In this document: positions 34,318 through 45,256 of the stretch, one piece after another
Numbering within the stretch: position 1 is the stretch's first letter
Layout of the letters: the number at the start of each line of letters is the position of its first letter
NCBI GenBank assembly: GCA_018902385.1
Contig: JABSSW010000039.1
Coordinates: 394,030-458,029, forward strand
Source: Physcia stellaris
Lineage: Eukaryota > Ascomycota > Lecanoromycetes > Caliciales > Physciaceae
Direction of reading: 5' to 3'
DNA: 64,000 nucleotides
Program-made: the position numbers and the translations under genes
The notes under the pieces: model-generated
The model's database searches: none
Told to the model about the DNA's origin: nothing
Seen by the model: only the letters and a program-made list of their open reading frames with translations

Positions 34318-36112
34318 ATGCTACTTAACATATCTCCTGCTTACGTGGTAGGGCTAGTAGCCTTATTCCCCGTATTGCTCTGGCGGTTGCACAGTTACCT
34401 CACGCATAAGTCGTATACGCTCAAAGACATTCCCTTTCACAAATTTGAGAGAAATGATGTGCCGGAGCGATACATCACCGAATCCCGAGCCCTGCTTCAT
34501 GATGGATATCAGCGAGTAAGTAAAAATCTGTCAAGACCCGTATTCGCCTGGAAATATAGATCACCTAATTTGAGAGGTTCAGTATACAAAGAAAGGCATT
34601 CCATACCAAATGAAAAATCCAGTTGATCCAGATCATCCTCAAATTATCCTGCCGTGGAGGTACCTCGAAGAGGTAAAAAACACCGGCTACGATAAGCTGA
34701 GCTTCTTTCACTTCTCCGAGCAGGTATGAACTCCGATTTCCCAGCATGAAGGAAGCATCCGGACTAATTTTCTCAGGCCTTCCTACTGAAATACACGAAC
34801 GCGCCCAGGCCATCCAACGTGGCTGCCCATGTCCTTCGCCAAGACATGAACAAGAACCTTGGTACTGTAGCCGCCTTCTACACAAGGACGTAACAGTAAC
34901 ATTCTCTCAGCGCAATTGATTCCTAGCTTACAAGATGAATGCCATACAGTGCTGAGCGAGAGGATGCCCGGATGCGAAGGTGAGCACGTTCAAGTACCAT
35001 CACCTTCCCCGTTGCTAATCTCCATACGGACTGGACGCCATTTCAACCTTACATGATTCTCGCATACTCAGTCGCACGCATCTCTTCGCTGGCGATGGTC
35101 GGTCCCGAATTATGCCGAAACGAAGAGTGGCTGAACATGGCTGTGTCAACCACCATGGCCGTATTTGCTGGGGCTCAAACGATCCGCCAAAAGTACAGCC
35201 CACAATGGCGCTGGCTGGCCTCTTACTTTGATCCTGGCTCTAAGCTGGCATATGCCAGTCGCAAGAGAGCTGGTGAGCTGCTAAGGCCAGTGTACGAAAA
35301 GCGGCGAGCGGATACTGCGCAAGGAAAGAAGAGTCTTGACGCCATTCAGTGGCTGATCAATGCTTCCCCGAATGGCAAGAAGAATATGGTCGATCTAGCT
35401 GATGACCAGCTGTTTTTGACTTTGGCCTCGATTCACACGACGTCGGCATCCATCTTGTCTACGGTCTATGACCTGATTGATCGGCCAGACAGCATCGCTG
35501 AGATCCTTGAGGAGATTGGGACAGTGAAAACAGAGCTTCAATCCGACTACTGGACTAAGCAGGCGCTGCTCAAGCTTGAGAAGCTAGATAGCTTTATGAA
35601 GGAAAGCCAGCGTGTTAATCCCATTGGACTAGGTACGCCAACTCGCTCTTTCCCCTTTTAATCTGGAATTACACTTACCCATCAATCCCGTAGTCACTGT
35701 CCAGCGCTCAGCCGTCAAATCCTACACCTTCAAGGACGGTTTCCATATCCCCGCAAACACGCAGACCTGTTTCACGAATTACGAGCTCAACCACGACGCC
35801 GACATCTATCCCGACCCAGAAACTTTCGATCCGCACCGTTTCGTCAAAATGCGTAACGCAAAGGACACGGAAAAGAGCAAGCACCACTTCGCCTACGTAT
35901 CTAACCAGTCCATCAACTTCGGTGCCGGCTTCCACGCTTGTCCTGGTCGCTGGCTGGTCGACGTCGAGATGAAATTGATCTTGATCGAGTGGTTGCAGAA
36001 GTACGACTTGAAATTTGAGGACGGAAAGACTAGGCCACCGAATACGGTGCATGATTTCTCGAACACGCCGAATCCGATGGAGAATATTTTTATTCGGGAG
36101 AAGAAGGTCTAA
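34318..36112 (+). CDS. Cytochrome P450 monooxygenase 2 (damaged splice site)
   Basis: Six exons: 34318-34515, 34583-34723, 34777-34861, 34911-34979, 35030-35632 and 35694-36112. The frame is exact for 504 residues. An N-terminal hydrophobic anchor (about 6-22), I-helix LASIHTTSAS, ExxR form KESQR and the haem loop FGAGFHACPGRW are all present, as in fungal P450s of metabolite clusters. The fourth intron is odd. It begins GTGAGC and, by homology (DWTPFQPY should follow), should end at 35029 as a typical 50-nt intron, but its last two bases are GG, not AG. The next AG (35070-35071) is in frame and would skip 14 residues (490-residue product). The gene may be partly impaired or the base miscalled. 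Confidence 0.85.
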
Positions 36113-37421
36113 GGGTTAGGAGTCTACTTCTGTACACCAGACAGCGCAGAGGAAGTGAATTGAGAGAGGCCCAGCGACTGGAATAGACTTTGTAGCAGAA
36201 AGCGCCATGTACTTGAAGGGTGTAAGGGTAAAGTTGAATGAAAACATTTAGTATTGATATTTGTTGATGGACCTATGGCATGCGCTTTGAATGGAAAAAT
36301 CTGAAAGAATTCTTGGACGTCAAGAGACTATGCAATTTCTCTTGACAAGAGATTGTTTCAGCCTCTGTGAATGCCGAACTAATAAATGCTCTCTGACACA
36401 CGTCCCAAGCCTTCCTAGAAAACCGATACGAACAGACTTGTTCCCATTTTTTTAAATTACCTATCGATAGTCATTCGTCAGTATCTCCTTATCTCCTGCT
36501 TAAGTTGACAAACCAGGACGTAGCGACTTCTCGGCAGCAATATTCAATAATTCGGTACCGGATCACCTCGCTGACCACACGGGAAAAAAAACAGCGCGAA
36601 AACACCCCCAATGAGTTGTGCTATTTCAGTGACCTCTCAACTACGAGGTCATTCCGGCTGTTTCATGCACGGGCAAATTTCTGACCCTGGTTGCTTGGCA
36701 TCACTATATATATAAGCGGGCCCGGCCAAGCAAGGGGCCGTGCCCGTGCGTGCGATACGTCTCTTTTCTGCAGTCCAGGTCGTTTCGAGCTGCTTCCGTA
36801 AGCTGAACCTCCAAGCTTGTGACAAGCCTATGAGAACATCAACAAGAACTTTCTCATACCAAGAGATACATCTATCGCTCTGGACAGAGCAAACCAGCAT
36901 GTCACTACTCCAAACAATCAGAAGCTACATATCTAACTGAGATAGATTGACTGCGCTCATGACAGGGACAACACCCATGACATAGAATTCTCTCAGATCC
37001 AACCCATGTTCACTTGACTCCAAGAGGGTTATGCACGAAAACAGATTCTCGGCATCGGAGGCCGAATACGGTGTGGAACAGAGAACTCGGTCGGCGTCGA
37101 TCCTTGCCTCAGCTTTCCATTATCGCGTAAGCATTTCGGTGTCAGCTTCAACGCCGATCTATGCACCCCAGTCGAGGAGAGATTTGCGATGATCGCCAAA
37201 AAAAATCAAAGACAATTCCGTAATGTATGCTCTCTGGCGAAGGGGCTTCGCCGTAATGTGACATACGCCACATTTGTAATGTATCTGGCCCGTTCAGCCA
37301 GAGGATCTGAGTAATGAGGCAAGAGTCTGGCCCCCAAAGTAACAAGTAGATGTATCTAGAGTCCATGGACACCTTCAAACGAAAATTCCAATTCTCCTTC
37401 ATTTGGTTTTAGCTTTCCCTC
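36113..37421. other. Intergenic, 1.3 kb, upstream of the BBE oxidase
   Basis: No gene is supported. A TATATATATAAG box near 36705-36716 is followed by a GC-rich imperfect hairpin (GGGCCCGGCC against GGGCCGTGCCC, about 36718-36748), but no convincing coding frame follows. A TCGGAGGCCG site lies at 37055-37064 and more CGG triplets near 37090-37100, perhaps promoter sites for the BBE oxidase. Confidence 0.45.
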
Positions 37422-39176
37422 ATGGCTTTCACAATGTTTGACATATCTCGTCACTCAATGTTACAGTCAATCGCTATAATTGTCCCACTTCTGCATATTT
37501 TGACCCCTGTCACTGCAGACGCAACTGCGAATGACTGGGACGCTTTAAGCAGTATACTGAACGGCAACCTGCACAAATCTGCACCTTTCGGCCAACCATG
37601 TTTCTCTACCTTCAACGGGAGCCTATCTACTGAAGACACAGCTCAGTGCACGGTTATTCAAGATAATTACCTAAACACCTCGTTCCGAACCTCGACGTAT
37701 CACGGCACCATTCACAACCAATGCGATGCATGTTCTTCCGACCCAATGGCACAATGCCTCCTCGACCCAACGAATCCATTCAAGATCCCGACTTCCGAAG
37801 TGTGCAACCGCGGAATTCTCTCAGAGCGGTACATCCAAGTCAACAACGCGCAGGATGTTCAAGCCGCGCTCAACTTCTCGCTCGAGACGGGGACTACGCT
37901 TTCGATAAAAGCGACTGGGCATGATTACCTGGCGCGGAGTTCACGAAGAGGATCGCTTGCGCTGTGGACTCGCAATCTCAAGAACATGGCATTTCATGAA
38001 GCGTTTGTTCCGGCTGGCAGCACGAGTAAGCACGAGACGTATCGAGCTATCACCATCGGAGCAGGCCTCAATGTCGGAGAAGTCACCCGCTTTGCAAACA
38101 CACATCAGAGCACAGTCGTAGGTGGCTCCAGCACCACCGCCACTGCCGCCGGTGGTTTCTCGCTCCTCGGTGGTCACGGTGTGCTCTCGCCTACGTATGG
38201 GCTGGCGGTGGATCGCATCCTGGAGATAGAAATTGTCACCGGCGATGGAGAACATCGAATTGTAAATGCGCATCAAGGCGCTGATCTCTTCACGGCACTA
38301 CGAGGTGCCGGAGCCGGATCCTTTGGCGTCGTCCTCTCCCAAACCATCAAAGTGGAAAAGCGCTTCCCAGTCAGCTTCGCAACGCTAGCACTCACCACCA
38401 GATCGCCGGCCGAGCAACTCGAGTTTCTCGCGCTACTTGCTGAAAGCACGCCAGCTCTTTCCAAAGAAGGCTGGGGCGGCCCAATGGGGTCTTCTTTCGT
38501 CGCTCTCGTGAACCCTATACATCCAGACATAACTTCGGCGAATGCATCTAGCGCCCTCCAACCACTCATCAAATACGTCAATGCACGAAACGGGACCGTC
38601 AGCTTTGTGAAGTATGCCTCATACTTCGAATTCTACAGACAAGCACTCGAAGGAGCGCCCGAGACCAGTGTTGGGACATCAACATTTGTCACATTCCGCA
38701 CAGTGCCCAAGTCTTTCAACGACGACCCTTCAAACCACGCCAAACTGTCTTCTTTCTTCGCGCATCTCATTTCCCAGGAACTCCAACCAACGCTGTTCCT
38801 CACCACGCCTGCCAATGCCCCGGTGCCAGATCACACATCCTTACACCCCGCCTGGCGGGACGCGTACTGGCTTCTGGGAACTCAAGTCAGCTACGCTTTC
38901 AACGCGACGCTCGAGCAGCGGAAGACGACGACGCAGAAGCTGCAAGCTGTGACGAAGATGTTGGAGGAGTTGTCGCCTGGGAATGCATTCTACCCGAACG
39001 AGGCGGATCCGTGGACGGTGAATTGGAAGGAGGGGTTCTGGGCTGACAAGTATGAGCACTTGGTTGCTGTCAAGAAGAAGTATGATCCACATGGCTTGTT
39101 CCAGTGCTGGAAGTGTGTTGGGTATGAGGAGGAGAAGTTTCAGGATGGGAATTGTTTGCGTGCGTTTCAGGTGTAA
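37422..39176 (+). CDS. Secreted berberine-bridge-type FAD-linked oxidase
   Basis: A single exon of 584 residues. A hydrophobic segment near 13-31 indicates a signal peptide. The FAD-binding PCMH domain spans about 135-310: SIKATGHDY carries His167, the expected 8-alpha-histidyl FAD attachment residue. The second motif is GGSSTTATAAGGFSLLGGHG without the cysteine found in bicovalent members, so attachment is probably single. The C-terminal BBE motif YDPHGLFQCWKCVG is present. Six cysteines before the PCMH domain suggest disulfides. Chaetoglobosin and pyrichalasin clusters carry such an oxidase, which dehydrogenates an alcohol or C-N/C-C bond using O2. It would act in the secretory route or outside the cell, an inference. 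Confidence 0.92.
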   Translation: MAFTMFDISRHSMLQSIAIIVPLLHILTPVTADATANDWDALSSILNGNLHKSAPFGQPCFSTFNGSLSTEDTAQCTVIQDNYLNTSFRTSTYHGTIHNQCDACSSDPMAQCLLDPTNPFKIPTSEVCNRGILSERYIQVNNAQDVQAALNFSLETGTTLSIKATGHDYLARSSRRGSLALWTRNLKNMAFHEAFVPAGSTSKHETYRAITIGAGLNVGEVTRFANTHQSTVVGGSSTTATAAGGFSLLGGHGVLSPTYGLAVDRILEIEIVTGDGEHRIVNAHQGADLFTALRGAGAGSFGVVLSQTIKVEKRFPVSFATLALTTRSPAEQLEFLALLAESTPALSKEGWGGPMGSSFVALVNPIHPDITSANASSALQPLIKYVNARNGTVSFVKYASYFEFYRQALEGAPETSVGTSTFVTFRTVPKSFNDDPSNHAKLSSFFAHLISQELQPTLFLTTPANAPVPDHTSLHPAWRDAYWLLGTQVSYAFNATLEQRKTTTQKLQAVTKMLEELSPGNAFYPNEADPWTVNWKEGFWADKYEHLVAVKKKYDPHGLFQCWKCVGYEEEKFQDGNCLRAFQV

Positions 39177-39898
39177 GAGTAGAGTATAGAGTGGAGACGG
39201 GAAGTGGTTGGGCTGTTATATTGGATTTGATCGCACTCGTTTTGCATTTCAACATGTATATTCTTTGCACACATGCACACACACACACACGGGCGGGAGG
39301 GGAATAGGTAGGAGTTTCCTTCTCAATCTAGCTATAGAACGGGAAATTTGACTATGCGATGCCTTATACACGCCAAATGAAAGAAATGAGTATGGCAGTG
39401 TGATGATCTGATTTTTTTTTTCGATGAGAGTATCTCTTGAGACAGAAAAGCTTCACCTCTGTCCATGCTATCGTTTCTGAAAACAAGGGCCCCGATAACG
39501 CTACGCCAAGTGCACGGCCTCCATAAGACCACACAGAATCATGAAACAATTCGATCATGTTTCCAGCGCTCAGATCTATCTGTGGCGGTAAGAAACGAAA
39601 AATGATGACTCCATGTCTCACAAAATGCGGTGTACCGGCGCCGAGGCCGACCTTCGACGCCGAACGCAAGGATTTCGACCTCAATCCTGCAACAGCACGA
39701 ATACCGGGACACTCGGTAAACCCACCAGTACCAGGCAGTCCGGTATTGGAAGAAGCGTGCACATGCCCTCCGAGGTTGTAGAATGCTCCAGATTTCCACC
39801 TTCCAGATTGCCAGCCGTTCGTTCCTCCTTTTCCAGACTTCCTGCCTGGTATTTTCACTAGACGATTGGACGAATACTTTATTTCCTTTTGACCAACT
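39177..39898. other. Intergenic before the flavin monooxygenase
   Basis: The 720 bp hold the BBE oxidase 3' end and the monooxygenase promoter. A short CA microsatellite (about 39272-39290) lies after the oxidase gene. Long antisense frames across 39364-40161 lack any domain and mirror coding sequence. No other feature is seen. Confidence 0.5.
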
Positions 39899-42353
39899 AT
39901 GGCATTCGAGACGGAAAATGTAGCTGGGACGGCCCTCCACCCGTTGGAGATGCTAGATCTCGACTTCGATGCCATCACAGCCAAGTACCAAGAGGAGAAA
40001 GCGAAACGAATGCGCAAAGATGGCGTCAAACAGTTCAAAGAAGTCGTGGGGGAATACGCACAATTCAACGACGACATCTGGGCCAAGCCACTGACGCGCG
40101 ATCCAACGTTCGCGCAGACCAAGGTGCTGATCGTAGGTGCTGGGTTCGGCGGCTTGGTCACTGCCGTGGATTTGAAAAAGGAAGGAGTCGAGGACTTCTT
40201 GGTTGTGGAGAAGGGAGGCGATTTTGGCGGGACGTGGTATTGGAATCAGTATCCTGGTACGGATCGTCTACATTAGAAATTGAGCGGTACTGACATCGCC
40301 TAGGCGTGACATGCGACGTGGAATCGAGCATCTACCTCCCCTTCCTAGAAGAAACTGGCTATATACCGGAAGGACGTTTTTCGTACGGCCCCGAGATCCG
40401 CGAACATTGTGAGCGCATCGTCACTCATTGGGATCTGAAACCGAAGACATACCTCCAAACGGAAGTCACGTCGATTGTCTGGGACGAGTCGCTGCTGCAC
40501 TGGCGCATCAGCACGAATCGCTCTGACACCTTCCTTGCGCAGTTCGTGGTCATCGCGACTGGAACACAGCATAAGCCGAAGCTCCCGGGTCTAGCTGGAA
40601 TCCACGACTTCAAGCGTGACCACTTCCACAGCAGCCGATGGAATTACGACATCACCGGCGGAGGTCCGACAGGCAATATGAACAAATTGAACAATAAGAC
40701 GGTTGGCATTATTGGGACAGGTGCGTCCGCACTTCAGCTTGTACCCAAGTTGGCTCAAGATGCAAGGAAGCTGTATGTCTTTCAGCGCACTCCTTCGACC
40801 GTCAGTTATCGAAGTGACCAAGCACCGCACGCTGCAGCCTTAGGACCGGGTTTCCAAAAGACGAAGATGGATGACTTTGCTAGGATACTCCAAGGAGAGC
40901 TATTGGACGTCGAATGCACCGCCATCGAAGGTCTCGAAGATTTCACCCTACGAGCCATCCACGAGGAGGCCAAGGCGGCCGGTGTGACTGTGCAAGACCA
41001 AAAATCATGGACTTGATGCGCCTCGCTGACTTCCGGCTCATGGAGAAACTCCGAAAGCACGTCAGCGATACGGTCAAAGACCCCCAGACAGCAGAGAAAC
41101 TGAAACCATGGTACCCATTCATGTGCAAGCGCCCGGGCTTCCAGAACGACTACCTAGCGACCTTCAACCGCCCTAATGTCGAGCTGATCGATACGGATGG
41201 GAAAGGCGTGTCGCGTGTCACCGACACCGGCGTCGTCGCCAACGGCACGGAATACGAAGTCGATCTCCTCATCTACTCCACGGGATTCGAGTTCGAAGTC
41301 GGATCCAACTTCCATCGGCGTACGGGTATCACTCTCGTCGGGTCCAGAGGCCAGACCCTGGACCAGAAGTGGGAAGGTCAGGAAAAAGGTCCTTCGACCC
41401 TTTTCGGCATCCACATCCGCGACTTTCCGAACTTGTTCAACATTGGCCCGGCCCAAGCGGGCGTTACTTCGAATCAAACGCACAATATCGTCCTCGCGGG
41501 CGAGCATATCGCGAAGGTAGTCCGGACATGCTTAGATGATCCGGCACTGAGAACCATTGAGCCGACCGAAGAGGCTGAAGAGGCGTGGGGCCAGGAAATC
41601 GAGGCGGGTACTGCGATGAGGTTAGACTTCCTAAAAGACTGCTCGCCGGGATACTATAACAAGGAAGGAAGGCCCGAGGAGATTCCGGCAAGGTGGGGCA
41701 TCTATCCAAAGGGGATTGTTGCGTGGGAGAAAGTGATGCAGGAGTGGCGCAACGAGGGAAGCTTTCGGGGGATGGAGGTGCGCTCAGTTATGTCTTCATG
41801 CTCTTCGAGGAGCATCGACGAGAAAGGGTTCGTCCTAGAGGAGCAGCACAAGGTCGCTATAGCCGACACGGAAAAGCCTCGAGAGAACGGCATGAGTGGG
41901 ATGTTGGAAGGGGAAGTCAGGGAAACGCTTAGAACAGCACCAGAAGAAGTCAACTATAAGCCCGAGGCATCCCCGGTGGAAGCGAAGGAGTTGATTATTG
42001 AAGAGACTGCTGAGAGCACAGCTAACGATACGGAACAGCCCAAAGAAGTAGTGACCACCAAAATAACACCGTCTGACGAGGTGGAGCGATCCTGGAGAAA
42101 CTCATCTCAGCCGGCCCCCAACGTCGACACGGACACCAGTCGAAAATATGGGGAAGAAAACGCGCGTATTCGCGACGAATATGACGGCGTTGATACAGAC
42201 GTAAGCAGAGATGCCAACGGCACGCACACTGGACATATCGAAGAAGAGCCACAAGGCGGGGGAAATGACATAAGGGTGAGTGAAATACTAAACGCACTCA
42301 AAGAGATACCCATGCTGACCTCCAGAGACACAGTCAAGCAAAAAAAAATTTGA
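39899..42353 (+). pseudogene. Baeyer-Villiger-type flavin monooxygenase, frameshifted
   Basis: Exon 1 (39899-40256) and exon 2 (from 40304) are joined over a 47-nt GTACGG...TAG intron. The first FAD motif is GAGFGG, then GDFGGTWYWNQYPG. The NADPH motif GTGASA follows. The BVMO fingerprint FxGxxxHxxxW reads FKRDHFHSSRW, with Arg for Gly. Near 40999-41004 (CCAAAAA) one base is missing: the frame runs into a stop at 41014, while the homologous sequence (IMDLMRLADFRLMEKLR...) continues one frame over to 42353. As given, the protein ends at residue 356. After the normal end, the downstream frame adds roughly 150 acidic, disordered residues; a possible 50-nt intron at 42276-42325 would change the tail. 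In cytochalasin E-type clusters the homologue (CcsB) inserts oxygen into the macrocycle. Decay or an assembly error are both possible. Confidence 0.8.
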
Positions 42354-42469
42354 AGTTGAGCAGGAGATCACGACGGTTCAGTTCACTAGGGTCGTAGAGT
42401 CACTGTCAGCGTAAAGCAATCAGAAATTTGTAGATTGTCATCGTAGATAGATTGCATCCTTCGCATGAA

Positions 42470-43063
42470 GATTAATCTGAAAATATCCCGTCGACTGATC
42501 TTCAAAGCATCTCGATCAGCCAGCACTGGAAGACAGTGGTGAAGAATCCGGCAACGGTCCAGCCGATTTGGCGAGCGGTGAGTGTGTATAGAATCCACGC
42601 AGATATCCGGTTGAGGTCGTGAAGGCTCGTTTATGGACGCAAACGATGCCCAGCTTGATCGCTATGGTTATCACTGGGAATCAGGCTTCGCAAAAATAGA
42701 ACCATCTGGACACATGAATGGCAGCAGGAAGATTGGTAGGTATTCGCTTTTCGAGGTCGTTCTTGATACTTGTGATTTGGCTTGCTGTCAGCCGTGTCAT
42801 CTTGGGCCTGGATCGCGGAGGGTCTACAAACACAGAATCAGGGAGAAGAACAAGCGGCATGCGAATATCACTGCCACAATAGCCAGATCATCGTCCGCTG
42901 CCCATGAATGCTTCTGAAGCCTCCTTGCTACCAAGCGGACTGCCACAGCAATGTTTGCTGCTCGTATCAGAATGATGCTTCCAGCGATGAAGACTGGACG
43001 TCGACTAAGACCACAGACGGCATAGAGGCTAAGAGGAGGGGCACCTGGCATCGATCCAGCCAT
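42470..43063 (-). pseudogene. SAT4/rhodopsin-like 7TM protein, decayed
   Basis: Reading the minus strand from 43063, the frame shows AVRLVARRLQKHSWAADDDL, the loop-1 pattern of fungal SAT4 (rhodopsin-like) membrane proteins, then AIVAVIFAC. A stop or lost splice site follows at 42824. In another frame come MTRLTASQI, WFYFCEA, a stop, then VITIAIKLGIVC, and, one frame further, IGWTVAGFFTTVFQCW, which match later helices of the family. At least one stop and one frameshift break it, and the N-terminal and C-terminal helices are missing. It is probably a dead gene at the cluster's right edge. Confidence 0.6.
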
Positions 43064-43814
43064 TTGGTGATCTCAGGAAGCGTGAAGATAATGAGCAGAC
43101 CCCTACAGTGCAGATCATGTGTAGAATTGTTTGAAACCAGCTCTGATAAATCAGTAAATAGAATCAAAAGACAACGAGAGACAGAATTAGTACCGGGGCA
43201 CTAATCTCTACTTCGCAGGTGGCCTCCAGACGCTAACAAATGTTGCCTCCCCCAACCAGTGCATGGGATAAGCCTTGATGTACTTACTGTATCCAGAAAG
43301 AATTAAATGATCAGGGAAGACGGGTTCGTTGCCAAATTCGGATTCCTCGCTGATGGAGGATGCGAGCTAAATGTGATACAATAGAATTTTCGAATGAGTA
43401 ATCGAAGTAGCGAAGCGACATTGTCATTGAACAAGATATCTTGTGGTGTATTCGGCTTGTGTGATAGTCGAAGCTGGGTTGGATGTTGTTCAGAAGCTTG
43501 GGTACGATCTGCTCATATAAGCCTTCCCCCGGTCTTTGGCCGTGAAATGGAGCAACGAAAATGATGAATGAATAAATCGGACACAAAAATAGGTTCTGGG
43601 CGTATTATGCTGGATCGAAATCTCGATCTTAGTCCAGTTTCCGTGAGCAAGGAACTTCATAATATCATCAAGATCCCCCGTAAGTACAGTCTCTCTTCCG
43701 AATGCAGAGGTCCACTGCAATACCAAGCTTCGTCCTACTATTGCTCTACGAAGCGGTGTTCGTCCGTGAAACACTCCTAGTCGACTCCTCGGCGATCTGA
43801 ACAGCGGTGCTGGA
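43064..43814. other. Intergenic, no supported gene
   Basis: This stretch lies downstream of the membrane protein gene and upstream of the SAT4 remnant. Short frames on both strands have no recognisable motif. Composition is normal. Confidence 0.45.
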
Positions 43815-45256
43815 TCATGTGCCATGTTTGAAATCCGTAGAAGCGGTGGGATATCCAACCATCATCTCTGTGTCAACTCTCCTGGGGGAAGCGACGTCAC
43901 TCCAGTCTTCACCGGCCGAATGGTGGTGTGGAATAGTTTCGCCCGTTTGATGATCTGGCTGTGGGGTAATTCTTGCTGGAGAAGATGTAAGCGGTTCTGT
44001 TGAACCAGAGCCTTGGGAGCCTTGGCTGTGAGCCGGCCCTGAGGTCAAGAGAGGGTCTGAGTCAATCCGTGATAGCTGTGCGGCCGGTGAAGAAGCCGTC
44101 TCGTGCGCGGAGATGATTGGAGCTGTTGGTGCGGGATCAGACGACGAAGGTCTTGGGGTCGTGATGATGTTATCCATGGGGACACTGCCACTTGTGGCCG
44201 GGTTATCCTTTCGTGCGTTCTTTTCCTCTAGTTTTACTTTTGATTAGTAAAGCAAATATTGAGAATCGAAGCGAATTACCGTAATATGCCTCTGCCGCTG
44301 ACAGAAGTGGTAGCAGGAGTAGGAACATCGGTAGTGTCTGGCCGAATCCCCACTGATTCACTTCACTATTCAGCGTTTTACACTTCTCGATATGCCCGTA
44401 CGATATTCTTTGATCAAGGGTCACATAGGCCAAGTCGATAAAGTATAGAATTTGTGTTCCAAACACCATGGATGGAAATGCATAGTAAATACCTACTATT
44501 CGCGGGGAATTTCTAATTGTACCGGTTTGCCTTTGAAGCTTATCCCAAGATTCTTCGGATATACACCTTTTGAGCCAGAGGCGAATCCCTGCTCTTAATG
44601 AATCGAAAGACAATAGCACATATATTGGTAAGGACAGATTGAAAATGAGGATAAAAGTCCAATTGCTGAAATCGGTCAAGACTGCCGAAACAAACAACAG
44701 GTTCGCATAAAAGAAGATTGCAGACATCCTTATATATGCGACCTTCATATGCTCCTTGAAGTATTCGCGTAAGGTGACGACGCATGCAAGGTGAGAGCTA
44801 CTCGATAGGAAGCTTAACTTCATGATCAATTTCATCTGCCTTCCTTGGAGTGCATGATGCTCAGTGATGAGTCCACTGAGTAGTAATGAGATCCCAGTAA
44901 TGAGCTGCTGATCAGCCAGAGAAAGGACCAGACGCTCTAGGATCAGTCGCCAGAAGGTACACCGTCGGACTGCGACTCCAGTGGCTTCGGACATTATTTT
45001 GGTACGAAAACGAGGGGACAAGAGTGCTTGCGCGTTGCCCAATTTGCAATCTAACCACGCTGCAGCAATCGACGCTATCGTTGTTGCGAAAGCGGCCACA
45101 AGGAACGAGATGAGAACCTGCAGTTATAGTACCAACGGTGAGCCTCGTGTGCGAAGATTACGTAAAAACACTTACTCCAATACCAGCAATATCCGGGTTG
45201 AGACTGCAGTCGCTGTGGGTATAATTATCATCAATGAGAGTAGTATTGTTTGCCAT
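43815..45256 (-). CDS. Fungal multi-pass membrane protein, function unknown
   Basis: Three exons (45256-45176, 45117-44280, 44227-43815) with introns of 58 and 52 nt give 443 residues. The N-terminus ends in NPDIAGIGVLISFLVAAF, a pattern common in an uncharacterised family of fungal membrane proteins with about six or seven helices. Further hydrophobic segments lie near 85-100, 130-140, 157-195, 240-260 and 290-310. The sequence LSLADQQLITGISLL is another family landmark. A cytosolic-looking Ser/Pro/Thr-rich tail of about 135 residues follows the last helix. I know no established function. It is not an obvious transporter for the cluster product. Confidence 0.8.

Noticed and set aside
34122-34328. 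68-residue frame before P450-2 as its N-terminus
   Set aside because: It is in another frame; the P450 anchor starts at the ATG at 34318.
36740-36940. 66-residue frame after a TATA-like box
   Set aside because: No motif or signal peptide; one short frame after an AT run is weak evidence.
39364-40161. 265-residue antisense frame over the BVMO start
   Set aside because: No domain, overlaps a recognised gene, and reads through non-coding spacer.
40978-41045. An intron in the BVMO to explain the frame change
   Set aside because: The only GT...AG pair of suitable length would delete the conserved DLMRLADFRLM segment; a missing base fits better.
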